Of a stretch of 64,000 nucleotides of DNA, positions 46,701 to 59,018 are shown piece by piece. This DNA is from Helicoverpa zea (Eukaryota; Arthropoda; Insecta; Lepidoptera; Noctuidae). Where the stretch lies: contig NC_061463.1 in the NCBI RefSeq assembly GCF_022581195.2, positions 6,820,001-6,884,000 of the forward strand. The letters run 5' to 3'. Within the stretch, counting starts at the first letter, position 1. Each line of letters starts with the position of its first letter. The translations under genes were made by a program, and so were the position numbers. The notes beneath the pieces are model-generated. The model did no database searches, was not told the origin of the DNA, and saw only the letters and a list, made by a program, of their open reading frames with translations.

Positions 46701-48046
46701 GAACGTGTATATTTTCACTAAAAATCTAAAACTAATGTAAATACCTGAGGTGGAAGAGCAGCAATGTCAAACTTGAGGCGGGCGTTATTGTCCGAGAGCT
46801 CCCAAGGTCTGAACTCCTGGCAGCAGACCATGTTGGTGAGGATTTCCACTGCCTCATCAACATTGTCTTGGGTGGTCTGAAATGTATGTTTAGTTATGTA
46901 GTCTTCTATTGTTAATTGGGCTCATAAGAATAATTAAAAAAAAAAAATGGTTTTTGTGTAGAGCAATTAAAAGTTTTTTAAGTATGTACATAATATTTAT
47001 ATACTTATGTGTGGGACCACATCTTGCATAAATGTCTAATAAATGCGTATACTGTGGGTATCTTAAAATTATCTTTTAGATTACACAGTAAGCCAACAAA
47101 TGTATTCTCTATCCTGTATAATAATGCGTCTTGCTGATATTTGTCTATTGAAAGTTACATGCACTAGGTGAACCAGTCATATATGTTGGTTTCATGTCAC
47201 TTATTAAGCTTTGTTATGAAAATGTTTGGTTCATATTTCAATAACATATCTTTAGGCAACCTTATCACTGCACAAAAAAACTTAGTAATATGATTAAAAT
47301 GTTATGGAGTGAACATAGAACAGCTAAGTAGCTAAGCTTACCTCAAGAGTGTAGTAAACAAACTCCCTGTCACCAGAGGCAGTAACAGATGCTCCAATCT
47401 GTGCCAGTTTACGTGCCATTATGAAGCTGTTGGCATTCCTGGTGCTGAGCCCGGCAGCAGACCGGAGAACATGGGCAATACCCAGCTCGGTTTGAGGCTC
47501 ATATCGAGTCCCAGCCCTGGAAATTACAGCAGTCAGTGTATTAGTAAATTAGCTAGAGACAAACATCACCAGTACCTACTAAAAAAAAAAATTTGAAAAT
47601 GTATGCTGGGAAGGGGTACGGTTTTACAATAAAGTGTAATAAGAAAGGCTGGCACACCTTACTCATTTGGACTGCTAAAATATAAGTACTTACTTGAAGG
47701 CTACGGTAACGCGAGTGACTGGGGACCCATTGTCCAATGCGGCTACAAAAGTTTTGTTCGGCAGGACCGCACAAGAGACCTTGGGCTCTCTCTTGACACC
47801 AGGCGCAGCCTGAGCGTAACCCCTGGTCTGTAAGCCAAGAAAAGGGCATGTTTCCGACTGATTTAACCAAGGAAAATGTCAAAAGGGTTTACATAACAGG
47901 GGTTTGACAGATCAGAACTTAATTTATTTTAAAATACCACTAATTTTGCTGTCCGATATTAAGTAAAGTTACTGAATGTTATTGACTATATTTACCGTAA
48001 CATGACGAATAAGAGGGGTTACGAAAGTTTTCGATTTCGATGCCAT
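43788..48046 (-). CDS. UQCRC2: Cytochrome b-c1 complex subunit 2, mitochondrial
   Basis: Ten minus-strand exons: 47996-48046, 47694-47827, 47342-47516, 46745-46876, 46266-46436, 45931-46022, 45445-45542, 44669-44832, 44224-44445 and 43788-43871. All are GT-AG with consistent phases, giving 440 residues. This is the core 2 protein of respiratory complex III in the inner mitochondrial membrane, a member of the M16 peptidase fold that has lost catalysis. Family features are LDNGSPVTRVTVAFKAGTRYE, ELGIAHVLRSAAGLSTRNA, TASGDREFVYYTLE and a second homologous half ending FVPYVDEL. The zinc motif HxxEH of active M16 enzymes is absent, as expected. A basic N-terminal presequence (MASKSKTFVTPLIRHVT) targets mitochondria. 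The seventh intron contains two tandem Helitrons. Its 5' end faces ATAD5. Confidence 0.97.
44897..45082 (+). mobile_element. Non-autonomous Helitron, first tandem copy
   Basis: Starts TCTTACTTATATTATAAATG after an A and ends GGCGGACGCTAG followed by T. It shares its body with 18254-18439. It lies antisense to UQCRC2 within an intron and is repeated at a 214-bp offset. Confidence 0.85.
45119..45302 (+). mobile_element. Helitron, second tandem copy lacking the 5' terminus
   Basis: Starts inside the element at 'attataaatgtgaaagtttg' directly after 'gacaacagaaaat' and ends with the same CTAG. The flank 'ttttagactcgaaaagacaa' follows both copies. The pair is therefore a duplicated 214-bp block and not two independent insertions. 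Confidence 0.85.
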
Positions 48047-49012
48047 TTCAAGGAAAAATCTGATTTTAGGCTGCACTGCAATCAGTAGCACCATAGAGTA
48101 GCACGTCGTTTTAGGGATGAGCTACAGAACTTCAGAATCGATATGACAGATTGTAAAAAGACAGTGACAGAGTGACAGATACTAAAATCGATCCACATTG
48201 GTTTCCCTGTTGAGTAGTTTGCAGTGAATACAAAATAAACTACGTGATAATGAACACTTCATTTTCTTTCTCCTATCAATTTTATGTGATAATGAACACG
48301 TAAATGGGAATATCGTAAATATAGTAGTAGCGCTTCTTCTCATAAATATGGTATTTGTATATTACTTAACAGAAGTTAATTTCATCTCTCTTTAATGGCT
48401 AATAAATGAAGTGAAAAGAAACTTACACTAAACAAAACGAATTAAATAATCAATATAACATCATATCGTTTAGCAATCATTTTGACGACCAATTTATTCT
48501 CGTAATGTTGCGCAATTATATTGACCGTCTAGGAGAGCGCTGAAATTGCGCTAACTTCAATATTATGTAAACACTACACATACGTTCAATTACGGTGCAC
48601 ATTTAATAACTTCGTCTAAGAAGCGCCTTATTTTTTTATTAATTTTAGTAGCATTTAAAAAAATAATTAATCTGTATTTTATGTGTCAACCTTTCTTGCC
48701 TGACAAATGCCTGACAACGACAACTGTACTTGAAATGTCAAAGTGACGTTCGTCGCTTACAATAATGCCGCCAAATTGATTTCGGTATGTATTCATAACA
48801 TATTTAGTCATATTCCGTGAAATACTTTCAGTGTTTTGAAATATATACTCGTACAATAAAGTTATTGGTGGTATTTTATCCGTCAGAAGAAAAATAGTCA
48901 GTATATGTAACTCTGTTTGTTGTGGAAAAGCATGACCAATTTTTTCACTTTAAATGCTCATTACAATAAAAATATACAAATTAAGATGATTCCTTTATAT
49001 TTCAGGGAAGGA
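48047..49012. promoter_or_regulatory. Shared promoter region of UQCRC2 and ATAD5
   Basis: Divergent start codons lie about 970 bp apart. On the ATAD5 side a probable non-coding first exon ends near 48783 ('gatttcg' then 'gtatgt'). The matching acceptor 'tatatttcag' ends at 49005, eight bases before the chosen ATG. No TATA box was recognised on either side. Confidence 0.55.
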
Positions 49013-52000
49013 ATGACAACTTTGTTAGCGACTGAGCTCTTCACAGTGGACGACGAAACCAATCCTTTAATTTGTAGCAAGAATCGTAGACGTCGACATA
49101 TTCTTAAGTCCAAGGAAAATACATACAATCACAAATGCACCAAAGTACTCAAAAGGAAGTTAAGGAAGTATAAACTTAGACAGGATGGAGAGGAGGATCA
49201 AGATGTGCTAGATGTCTCTAAAATCCTCATTTCATCGCTTGTTATTAAGTCTCCAAACAGTGGGAAGGAGCCTTTTATAATCGAAGGCGAATTTGAAGAA
49301 TTGAAACCAAAAAACTATCTCTTTAAAATGGTAAGAAAAAAGGAAGCTGTTAAAATAAGTGACAACATTAAGAATTCCAATACAGAAGTGGATATTCAAG
49401 ATGTGACTGTTAGTATTCCTTCAGCTGTCACAGGCCAAGAAAAAAAACAGACTAATGCATTCAAGCTGTTAATGGACTCTAGAAATAAAAGTCTTGGGAC
49501 CAATTCTCCTGGTAAAGAAAAAAGCAGTGAAAATTCAGATAATGAAGAAGCACTTGAAAGAAAAAATATTAAAGCTAAAAGAAACTTGTTATTGCAAAAA
49601 ATGGCTGAAGCCAAAGGGTCCATACGAAACAAAGAAATAGAAGAATATCAAGACAATATAATAAGAAAGCAATTGGAGAAGAGAGCAGAGAAATTGAAAA
49701 GTATGATTTTAAAGGACAATAAAGAAAAAGAAACTGAAAAGTCAAAGGCAACTGTTTCGAAGGATAGTATTGACCCAAAGAAACATAAAGACAAGGTAGA
49801 ATTTACCAACAATAATAATAGAAAAAAACAAGCTAAGACATTAACAAATGTGGATATCTTTAACACAATTGAAGACCCTATTCATGTAAGTCCAGTAAAA
49901 AAGTTCATATCTAAAGAAGATCAAGAATTTCTGAAGAAATTGTCCCCATCTTTAAAGAAAAAGGAAAGTATGCTTTGTTATTTTAAAAAAGTGGACAGGG
50001 ATTCTGATGTATCACCTACAAGTACTGAAAATGAAAATATTATAAAGGTAAAGTTACAAACAAGAAACAAAAAGAGAGGAAAGAAGAAAAAGCTGAGTTT
50101 GATAAAAGAGCCTTTGGATTCTGGTGATACAGTCAACATTATAGAAGAAAATAGTCCAGATAAAGCGAGCACCATAGTTCAGGAAGAGGAAATGAGCAAA
50201 GCAAATGGGCTTAGCTATGAAAATGAAGAGGTGGATGTAGAGAATATTCATATTCCCGAAGCAGTATTGGTTGAAGAGGTCACAACGTGTGATGATGTTC
50301 TGGTTGAAGCTAATTTGGGCAAGAAAGACCGACAAAAGCGGAAAAGAACTGTTAAACTTGATGCTAAACAAATGAATGAATCTGAAGATACTATACTTAA
50401 TAATGACAGCAGACCCAAGAGGTCTGTGAAAAGACCAATAAAATATGTAGATGACATGTGTCTATCAAGTTCTGATGAAGATTTACATATTTTCACACCC
50501 AAAAAGAAGAAACACATTAATGGTACAATCAATGACAAAAAACCTCTGAATACAAAATCTAATCAAACTTCTGATGAACCTGTGAAAAGTAAGAGCCAGA
50601 AAAAAGAAGAGAAGGTTGTCAAGGAAACAGTTATATCTAAGAAACCTGCAAAACTAGCTCCCATATTTACACCTAAACAAACTGATCCTGCTGCTCTAGA
50701 AGCTAAGCAAAAATTCTTGCAAAGTGGAGTGCCAGAAAAATTAAAGAAAATCATTCAACAACAAAAAATTAACTCTATTCCAGATACAAGCTTTCCAGTA
50801 GTTGTTCATGTCCGCCAATACAACAATTTAGAAGAAAACAAAATTCCTGTCAATATTCCTTTAATAAATGTAACTGATGAAACCTGTTCATTGTCTTATG
50901 AAGAAAATGCTTTTCGAAAATTGTTATGTCTCAATCAGCCAGTTCATTCTTATTGCTTAGATGCTAATCAGAAGAGAAGTACACAAAAAACTTTACAGAT
51001 AATAAAACAATTGCATCCAAAGTTTCCAGTTTACAGAACATATCGTTATTTGAGAGGAAAAGCAAGGGGAGAAATTAAAGACTGTATTCAGAATTTTGTA
51101 GATGTAGATAACAGTATTGAAATAATAGGTGATGTGGTTGACGTTACCAATGATAGCCCAGACAGACTAAACTGGACTGACAAATACAAGGCTATGTCAA
51201 CAAGTCAAATCATAGGTAATTTTGAAACTGTAAAGGAATTAAGGAAATGGTTGATATTGTGGACTGAGAATAATGTTAAATTCAAGGCAAAATCAAAACC
51301 TGGGTCAGATTCTTCTGACTATTATCAATCTGACACCGACAGTCGAGAAAGTATGAAGTCAATGAACAACCTCCTAATATTGACTGGTCCTACAGGTTGT
51401 GGTAAAACTGCTAGTATCTATGCGGTTGCATCAGATTTATCTATGAAAGTCATTGAAGTTAATTCAAGTAGTAAAAGAACAGGCAAAATAATGTTGCAAG
51501 ACTTGCAAGAAGCTACACAGTCACACAAAGTAAATAGAGGAACTGGAAACATGGAAAACAGTCAGAAGTCACAAGAAAAAAGTCAACCTGATTTTAAAAT
51601 AAAAATTAAAAAAAGAGGAAGACCAAAAAAGTCCATAGAGGAGAAAACTAAAAAAGAATTAGGAAAAACCGAAGTCTTAAGCAGTACATCAAGTGGACAG
51701 TCATACAGCCAAGAGAGTAGTAGAACAGACTCATCTCTTATTCTGATTGATGACGCAGACATTGTGTTTGATCAGGATGATGGATTTTCCTCTGCTATTG
51801 TGCAGTTGGTCCAGTGTTCTAAACGGCCAGTCATATTAATCACATCATCTTTAGTGTGTCCTCATTTACAGAGATTTTTGCAAAATGGAAAAATATTGAA
51901 GATGTATCCACTTCTACCTCGGATGCTTGGTACTTGGCTGGATATAATGTGTCTGGCAGATAGTGGGACATGCTGGCCAGGTGCTGGAGCCAAATTCCTT

Positions 52001-53618
52001 AATTACTTTAAAGGAGACATTAGAAAAACTATTAATTATTTACAGTTCTATATTACTAGTTATTTAAACGGTGCAGCATCAGAAGACGAAACAGCATCCC
52101 AAAATGTAGATTTATACAAGGCCAATATAGATGAGGAAAATTCTTGCATGTCATGGGCAGATAATGATGATTCAGAAAGAAGAACTGGTACATTAGTAGA
52201 CCCAACTGTGAATTTGGAAACAAATACAATTTGGAATGATTTTACAGAAAAACATACAAACTTTACTTATCCTGCACAGATATTTAGTATTTGGTGGAGT
52301 ATGCCTCATCTTTTGGCTACAGAAAATAAATCTGAGGACTCTCCACCAAGTAGGAAGAATGTTAGTCTGGAACTTGAAGCAATGGCTAATGCAGCAGATG
52401 CTTTTTCTTTAGCAGATTACATCAGTCACATCAATCCAGATTCCGATACGAATATTGCATCAGATCCTTGGTGTTTCCCTGAAGGGCATAGTGTTTCAGA
52501 GAGAGAGAACTTAGACTCTTATCATAATGAATATGAAGTAACTAATGAGATTTGTCAAACAATGGTCACCAGTTCCATTGTGGCAGCTCAAGATGTTTTG
52601 GGGTGTGATAGGAACACAAACATACATTTCCCAGGAATGAATTTACACAGGTACTTATTATATTTTTCTATAATTTTCTTCGAATTCTGCTTTATCTTTT
52701 GAATATTGAAGGCTCGGCGCAACCGGGCGACGATTTAACATTTAATGACGCTCCCAAATCATTGTTCAAATTTTTAAGCTGCTGAGCCGGCGCATCTAGA
52801 GAAACTTTGTGCTTTACTATGTCACAAAGGTCTCACAGATGCGGCGCTGAGGTTTTCTTTTACACATGCAGCGGCAGCGATACATATACAACCTCCGCAT
52901 GCGGCACGGCTACAGTAGTTCTAAATGGATTTTCTATGGGGCCTTACACATTATGAATGGACAGCGGCAGCAGCGCCGCAATTTCCAATAAAAAGGAAAA
53001 ACGGTGTCATTGCGGCGAAATGTGTAAACGCCCTAATATTTATGCCATTGTCTCGTCACTGCTTATAGAAAAGTAATATCACAATTTACTACTTCTTTGT
53101 TACCTTCAAATTAAAAAATAATAATTTTTAAATGTATCTCTTAATTAGGTACATAGTTTTCAAGTTTTTTGAGTGATAAATCGCTTGTTACAAAATGATT
53201 CGAGTAAAATGGATTGGAGTTAGGTACGAAACAAAGGGTCAAGTTTTAATGTCATCTTGGGATTCTACGTATTAATGATATCTTGTAACATTGTTATGTA
53301 ATTAGTTTAATTGTGTTTGTAATTTGTTTCAGACAACGAGACAGGGTCGTATCTCGGCACAGCAGTGTGACTATGTATTTGAATGCGTCAGCAGTGCTGG
53401 ACAGGAGGGCTCTCGCGTTGGACTACTGGCCCTCTTGCCGAACTATATGTAGGCTAGAAAAGAACAAAAATGATACCAACATGAAGAGGAACAATCGCTT
53501 CTGCCACTATCTCAAATCGCTCAGTATTCTTTGTAAAAGTGATACTTTCGATAACCTCTGTGACAGTTTGTGTTCTAATGAGGGAACTAAATTGAACATT
53601 AATAATTTTAATGAATGA
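49013..53618 (+). CDS. ATAD5: ATAD5/Elg1 PCNA-unloading AAA+ ATPase
   Basis: Two coding exons, 49013-52650 and 53333-53618, join in phase 2 and give about 1307 residues. ATAD5/Elg1 is the large subunit of an RFC-like complex with RFC2-5 that unloads PCNA from DNA after replication and recruits USP1-UAF1 to deubiquitinate it. The N-terminal 600 residues are Lys/Glu/Ser-rich and disordered. A PIP-like motif KESMLCYF lies near residue 315. The AAA+ core begins LNWTDKYKAMSTSQIIGN, with Walker A GPTGCGKT at about residue 791 and Walker B LILIDDADIVF at about 909. A charged insert with an AT-hook-like KKRGRPKKS lies between them. The ATG at 49013 is preferred because it follows a good acceptor; an in-frame ATG at 48932 is the alternative. 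The fly homologue is of similar size. Confidence 0.93.
52937..53035. mobile_element. Short MITE-like inverted-repeat element in the ATAD5 intron
   Basis: The ends TGGGGCCTTACACAT and ATGTGTAAACGCCCTA form imperfect 15-bp inverted repeats around a GC-rich core with 'agcggcagcagcgccgcaat'. The neighbouring 52720-52930 has similar 'gcggc' wording and may belong to a larger decayed element. Confidence 0.5.
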
Positions 53619-55795
53619 TAGATGAATGATTTTATAATGTTTCTTGTACTGTAGGTAAATTGTATTTTAGAAAATATTTAATTTAAATGTTATTTTAAAT
53701 ATGGAAATAGTACGTAAATGGTATAGTTACATATTTTTTTAAATGTAAATAACTATGGCGAAATATGTCCTGTTGGTTACTTTCCAAAGTGTTAACTCTT
53801 TGTGGTATACTGTTGTTTTAGATACATACGTTTTTAGGGCCTTCAGATATGCTAGAAAGTTTTTTTTCAAAGTCCGCGAACTCTGACCATGGATCATTAT
53901 TACCCGAGAACTCATAAACATGTAGATAATTACGCAACATTTGATAAAACAGTTATTTTTGATCATGTTGCTAAAATTAAAGTTATTTTTCAAAGAACAC
54001 CAACTTGATACAATTTATCTGTTGGCAACTGGTACTTATTCCTGTTTAGTCTGTCTGTAAACAAAATGATTGTTTAATCACGTAAGTGTGAAGATAACAA
54101 TATCTGTAAAATAACAAATTTGTCTTAAGTTTAATGTTTTTCAATGTAATTAATTACTTGGTAACAGGCAGTTTATATAAACACAATCTTTTGAATTCCT
54201 ATTACAGTTCTTGACTTTGTAAATTTAGACTTGGCGCCATCTGCCGCTGTGACCCGACTGCGAAAATTTAGAACTATTGATAAGTCCATATCTTACATGT
54301 TAGATATATTTTAAGTTTCTTCCAAAACTTTCTGTGACAATAAAATAATTATTTGTGAACAGATTGTTCTTAACGTGTGTACACTCCGGGGTTCGACCAG
54401 TGAGTGCCAGCGTAAAAGTAAAATCATGTTGAAGATACAGTTATCTGCCATCAGCCGAAGTAGTAATGCTTGGAGTGAGAATTGGCATATCAATAGGCAA
54501 TTGTTTTTTGTAAACCGTTTTTGCGTTTGATGGTTTTGTAGACAAATATGCATAATACATATTTAAACAGATCTCATTAAGGTTTTTACTATTGTTCAAT
54601 TAAATTACAACGTGCCTTTAAGGGGAATTTAATTCTCTAAACTTTTCTCGCGCCTTCTATGCCGAAATACACTTTTTCATCATAGTTTTCCTTTCTATAC
54701 AGTAAGCTATCAGGCGCCTGTGTTTTTCATTTTTGATTCAATATGCGATAACTTACCTAAGTTTATTTATTTCTTATAGCTAATTATATTTAAGTATTTG
54801 ACATTTCCTATCTAATAGAACTTTAAAAACACACCACTGTTGCCTTCACGAATCGCGTCTTTATACGCACAGTATAAAAATTGTAGTCAATGACCTCTTA
54901 TCATTACACATATTTTTTCTTAATTACACCTAATGAGGACTCAACGGAGACTTCTGTATCTGAAGATCCATCATCTTCAATTTAAAAGATAATCTTAATA
55001 TAAATATGTAAATAGTTATTTTTTCAGTGTTTTTTTTTTCAAAGGAAAAACACTCGCTCTTAATGAAGAATATGATAATTCAGAAACATTTTGTAAAAGG
55101 AGATAAGATATGTCCGTGGCTACGCGGTCATCCAGATCGTGCTAATTAGTAATTACAGTAAGACAATAACAACAGAAAAATGCCTAATAATGATTCTTAA
55201 AAAATCTTTAATCAATAACTGAGTTTATCTTTAAGACATCACGTTTACATCAATCATAATTATTGTGTTGTTGATATTTAAATAAATAAAACAGGAGTTT
55301 ACAAATGAATTCATGTGTTTAAATTAATCTAACTGTGTACAGACATGAAATTGCGTCATCAATAAAATAGTGCTTGCAATTTGGCCGACATAGTGCAAGA
55401 ATTTTATCACTTTACTCAGGCAACCCCGAGCGTTGATTAGTGAATGAGAATAATCCGGCCGTAATAAGACACGACAGTTTCATCATCTCGAAGGGCGTGC
55501 TACCAATCAATGATTCAATTATTAGCTTTTTGTGCTCATTGTTTTAAACAAAAGTGTGTCCTGTTTATGTTTTTGCAATGTAGGTATTGGAGTTATTGTA
55601 AGCTCTCTCAGAAACTTCATTAAAATGTGATTAGAAAAAATTCACTGTAAGATAACCCATTTACTAGGGACTTATTTTTAGCCGGATGTGCAGAGTAGCT
55701 ACTTCGAGACATTAGTAGCGTGAAGCTATTTTATAATAGGTTTCTGTTATTTAAGTAACCGGAAGATCCGTAAAGGATTGTATGACAGGTACCTA
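53619..55795. other. Intergenic DNA 3' of ATAD5 without a recognisable gene
   Basis: AT-rich spacer. Frames at 53739-53993 and 54311-54553 (minus) are short and motif-free. No transposon termini were found before the MITE at 55799. Confidence 0.5.
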
Positions 55796-55798
55796 CAG

Positions 55799-56194
55799 GG
55801 GCCCGATTCTCCTAATTATACTTAAGCGCCATACGATTCACGTTCGACTCGATTCGACTGAGATCCCAATCCCGACTCGATTACGATTGAAGCGTATGTG
55901 GCATTCCGCTATTTTTTCTTTGAAATAAACATTTTTATCCTTTTCTGTCATTCAATAATGAATCGTTTTGTCTGCAAATGATTTACGATTGCAAAATGAT
56001 TGTACAGCAAACTACCGTATAGACCAAAATCACCAATATAGCAGACCAATCGCACACCAATCAAATGTCAATCGAATACGATTGGTCTTTTATTAGTAGC
56101 AGAATGCCCGATATGGTTAAAACTGCTATTGCGATCATATTGCGATTCGTTTTCTATTCAATTTTGACATTATTAACTTAGGAGAATCGGGCCC
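55799..56194 (+). mobile_element. Full-length MITE of the GGGCCCGATTCTCC family
   Basis: The 396-bp element has TIRs GGGCCCGATTCTCCTAA and TTAGGAGAATCGGGCCC, flanked by CAG at 55796-55798 and 56195-56197. It is the same family and orientation as 35854-36247 and about the same length. It is non-coding. Confidence 0.9.
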
Positions 56195-56197
56195 CAG

Positions 56198-56365
56198 GGC
56201 CGAACCTATTGTGAATTGGGCTGCGGGATATTACCGCGGCCCTGGTACATAAAAGCCCTATAAGAAGAAACACGACGGATTTTTAGTCAGAAAGGCTGAC
56301 ACTCCCTCATCGCTGCTAAACCACAGCGGCCATTTGATAATTTTTAACTTTGGAAAAAAAAGAAA
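56198..56365 (+). mobile_element. R1-like LINE 3'-UTR fragment
   Basis: It contains 'gggctgcgggatattaccgc', 'ggccctggtacataaaagcc' and 'gctgacactccctcatcgct' and ends in an A run. It matches the 3' UTR of the LINE at 26075-26857. It abuts the MITE, so one of the two elements may have used the edge of the other as target. Confidence 0.85.
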
Positions 56366-58469
56366 GCCGTACCGACTCCCGACACAACACATATCCAGAT
56401 CCTAGTCTCTAAAGTCCCGCTCTCGGTCTCTGAAAAATGACATTAAACATGGTTTCCACTGATCATAATCAATCATTTGGTGCAGTCTTCTGCACCCTTA
56501 TGTATCTTAATTATCTTGAACTTTAAGAATACATAGGTACATTATGATGACTAGGTACTCTACCCTGGAAAAAGAGATTGGTACCCACCTACTAGCAACA
56601 AGAGAAGAAAATAAAAATATTTAAAACAAATAGGTAAAGGTTATCTTGCCTAGTTATTAATAGATATTGTAGTAACTTCTATCAATCAGCTTAGTTTAAC
56701 GTTACTATCAATGTTGGTTGTGAATCATTGTGGGTGGCCCCACCGACCTCGAGTGAAGGCTTTGAAAAGTCCCGATACGATCGGTCACAAAGTGGTCAAG
56801 TTATTTGCAGGACTTTATAAATAGTCCACTTGTTTACACCGTGTTGCCGATAGATAACAGCCACAGCTACGTCCAGATTCCAGATGTTTCCAGAATGCAT
56901 TTCTTCGGCTATTTGCATAGACGTCAAACAAAATTCAAAGTCGTTGTTCATATTTATAAAATGACTATTTTTTTTTACTCATAGGTATACACAACATTAA
57001 AATATGTACTTAATGAATATGTCCTGTTTGGCTTTAAATTCAAATAAGTATGATACGTCGCTTCGGCGTCGTCTAATTTATTTATTTGTTTGTAGAGATA
57101 AGTTATTTACATATCGCATCAATGCATTACGATCACTAACGAGTATCATTGACTGGTAATAACCGGTAGAGATGTGGAGCAACTAAGCTGCCTTTATCTA
57201 GAATATGCTATAACAATCGCACCTAATATTCTAGTCTAGTTGATTTGATTCAGCTCATTACACGCGAATGTCTTGTTTTTGCCATTCCAACTACTGAACA
57301 TCTGTTCAAATACGTATACAGTTTTTTGAGGCCGAATAGGGTAAAAAAAACGTATTTTCACTTAATATTTTTCTTCAAGATACCTCTTTCCTAAAACGAG
57401 CATTGAAAACGTAACTCTTCTTTTAGTGCAGTCGGGTAATCCTAGTCAACAAACTACCGACCTAGGGCTTTTCGCAGTAGTAGCAGTGTAGGTACAAATG
57501 ACGATTGAGCCTTTTTAGAAGCTTCGTGTCGTGTGCCTTCGAGAAAGTAGGACTGTAACTGTATTTATAAGGATTTATTCTGCATCTTGGATCCTTACTT
57601 TTCTTTTAATTGAGATAGCTAGTATTATCTTCAGTGTTTTACGACTTCGGCTTGTGATAGACACCGGAGCTCGGTGTTATCAAGGCGATTGTAACCATGT
57701 GCAGCAGTAAATCGTAAAATATTACTTACTACTACGACATTACTTGAAATATGATTGTGTATCTACTACTACTAGGTACTTATAAGTATTCGTGTAGGTA
57801 CTATAAGATAATTTACTGCTAGTGTCACACACGCACAGTCGTACACGCGCGCTGTATCTACTCACCAGGGCAGCCTCGTGTACAATTCTTTTCAATTAAC
57901 TTTGCCCATCTGAAATTACCATGTATTGTTATCTAAGTACTTTATATACTTATTACACCTTATTTGACGAGAATCGTCGCAATACCAAGTCACTTCAACT
58001 CGAAATTCCTGACTATATTCGTTTTGCTTAAGTAACTAGGTGCCTATTACACATGGAAACCTCCTTTCATAGAGATCTTCATCTCTGATTGATTAAAGCT
58101 TAGATTTGCTTAGATCCTGAAAAAAACTTTCAAACACAAGCATTTTACATCTGAGTACGTACGTAAATAAGATAGTAGTCTACATGTGAGCATTTCATGC
58201 AAATTCAGTCATCTTACAGAGGTCAGTTAAAAGTTTATTTACGAACAAACATCCAAAAACGCACGTTTATTACTCATACTATTTGGATATAACATAAGTA
58301 GTAGAGATACATGATAACTTGGCGATCATTAAAGTGGTTGATTAGGTTGATATAATAATAAATTATTAGGATTTTTTCTGGCACTGGCTCAGTTGGTGTT
58401 GCGCGGTCGGTAACACTGGCGCCGGAGCCGGGGTTATCGGCGAGGCGCGTGCGCGACGCCCGGCGTGCG
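56366..58469. other. Spacer upstream of the small gene; possible micro-exon inside
   Basis: No recognisable open frame or complete transposon. One splice-bounded 44-nt stretch on the minus strand at 57866-57909 is listed separately. A CA/CG-rich patch lies near 57830-57860. Confidence 0.45.
57866..57909 (-). other. Possible 44-nt coding micro-exon
   Basis: On the minus strand an acceptor 'ggtaatttcag' precedes, and a strong donor 'gtgagtag' follows, a 44-nt segment. One of its frames is open and reads WAKLIEKNCTRGCP with split codons at both ends. The other two frames have stops. No partner exon was identified, so this may be chance. Confidence 0.2.
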
Positions 58470-58505
58470 CATAAATATCATCGCTCTCTGACAACCGGCT
58501 TCAGT
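58470..58505 (+). promoter_or_regulatory. TATA/Inr core promoter of the small gene
   Basis: A TATA box CATAAATA at 58470-58477 is followed by an arthropod initiator TCAGT at 58501-58505. The distance from the TATA box to the A of the initiator is about 31 bases, the classic spacing. The flank upstream is very GC-rich ('gcgcgacgcccggcg'). Confidence 0.75.
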
Positions 58506-58542
58506 CCTCAAAGTGCGTCACCATATTCACACATTACTCAAA

Positions 58543-58848
58543 ATGGTTCGAAGTGCTCTTCGCGAAGACCGTTGTGGTTATTGCACAGCTTGCGTGCGTG
58601 CCCGTTTGTGTGCAGCCAGGGGCCGGAGTCCCGAACCTTTGGAGTGCGCCTACAAGCATATTCTGGAGTCGTACAGTCCTAATGCGAAACCAGGAAAAAT
58701 ACCAGAGATCCCGAAATCAGCGTGTGACTCGTGCCGGTGGACGTCGCACGCTCAGTTCCCGGAGACGCCGCCCTCGTCGAGTGATCTGAGCCTCGAGTGG
58801 AGCTCGCGCTCCTCGCAGCGCTCCCGGACGCGCCGCCGCAAGAGATAG
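58543..58848 (+). CDS. Uncharacterised small Cys- and Arg-rich protein (101 residues)
   Basis: I do not recognise this gene. It is intronless, 101 residues long, and starts at an ATG in good context (caaaATGg) about 40 bases after a TATA/Inr promoter. The N-terminal half has clustered cysteines (CGYCTACVRARLC, then C and a CDSC pair), which could bind zinc. The middle is proline-rich (PGKIPEIPK). The C-terminal 30 residues are Ser-rich and end in a basic RTRRRKR tail that could act as a nuclear localisation signal or in RNA/DNA binding. There is no signal peptide or membrane segment. GC content is far above the surroundings. An ATTAAA at 59019-59024 may end the transcript. The gene stands alone, with at least 5 kb to ATAD5. 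Promoter, start context and polyadenylation signal argue it is expressed; function is unknown. Confidence 0.7.
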   Translation: MVRSALREDRCGYCTACVRARLCAARGRSPEPLECAYKHILESYSPNAKPGKIPEIPKSACDSCRWTSHAQFPETPPSSSDLSLEWSSRSSQRSRTRRRKR

Positions 58849-59018
58849 GCCAGTGTGAAAGTGTTGAACACACCACTCGAGTTTTCATCTAGGGATACCA
58901 TCCCTCAATAGCGTCGGTAGATGACACCAACGCTTGACGACCGACCACCCGGTGGCACTCCAGCCGCTCCTTCCAATTGTGATATCATAATGTATACTTG
59001 CTATTGTTAACGATATTA

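Noticed and set aside
49396..50754. Several antisense frames within ATAD5
   Set aside because: Leu/Phe/Ser-rich shadows of a Lys/Glu-rich coding region; no independent support.
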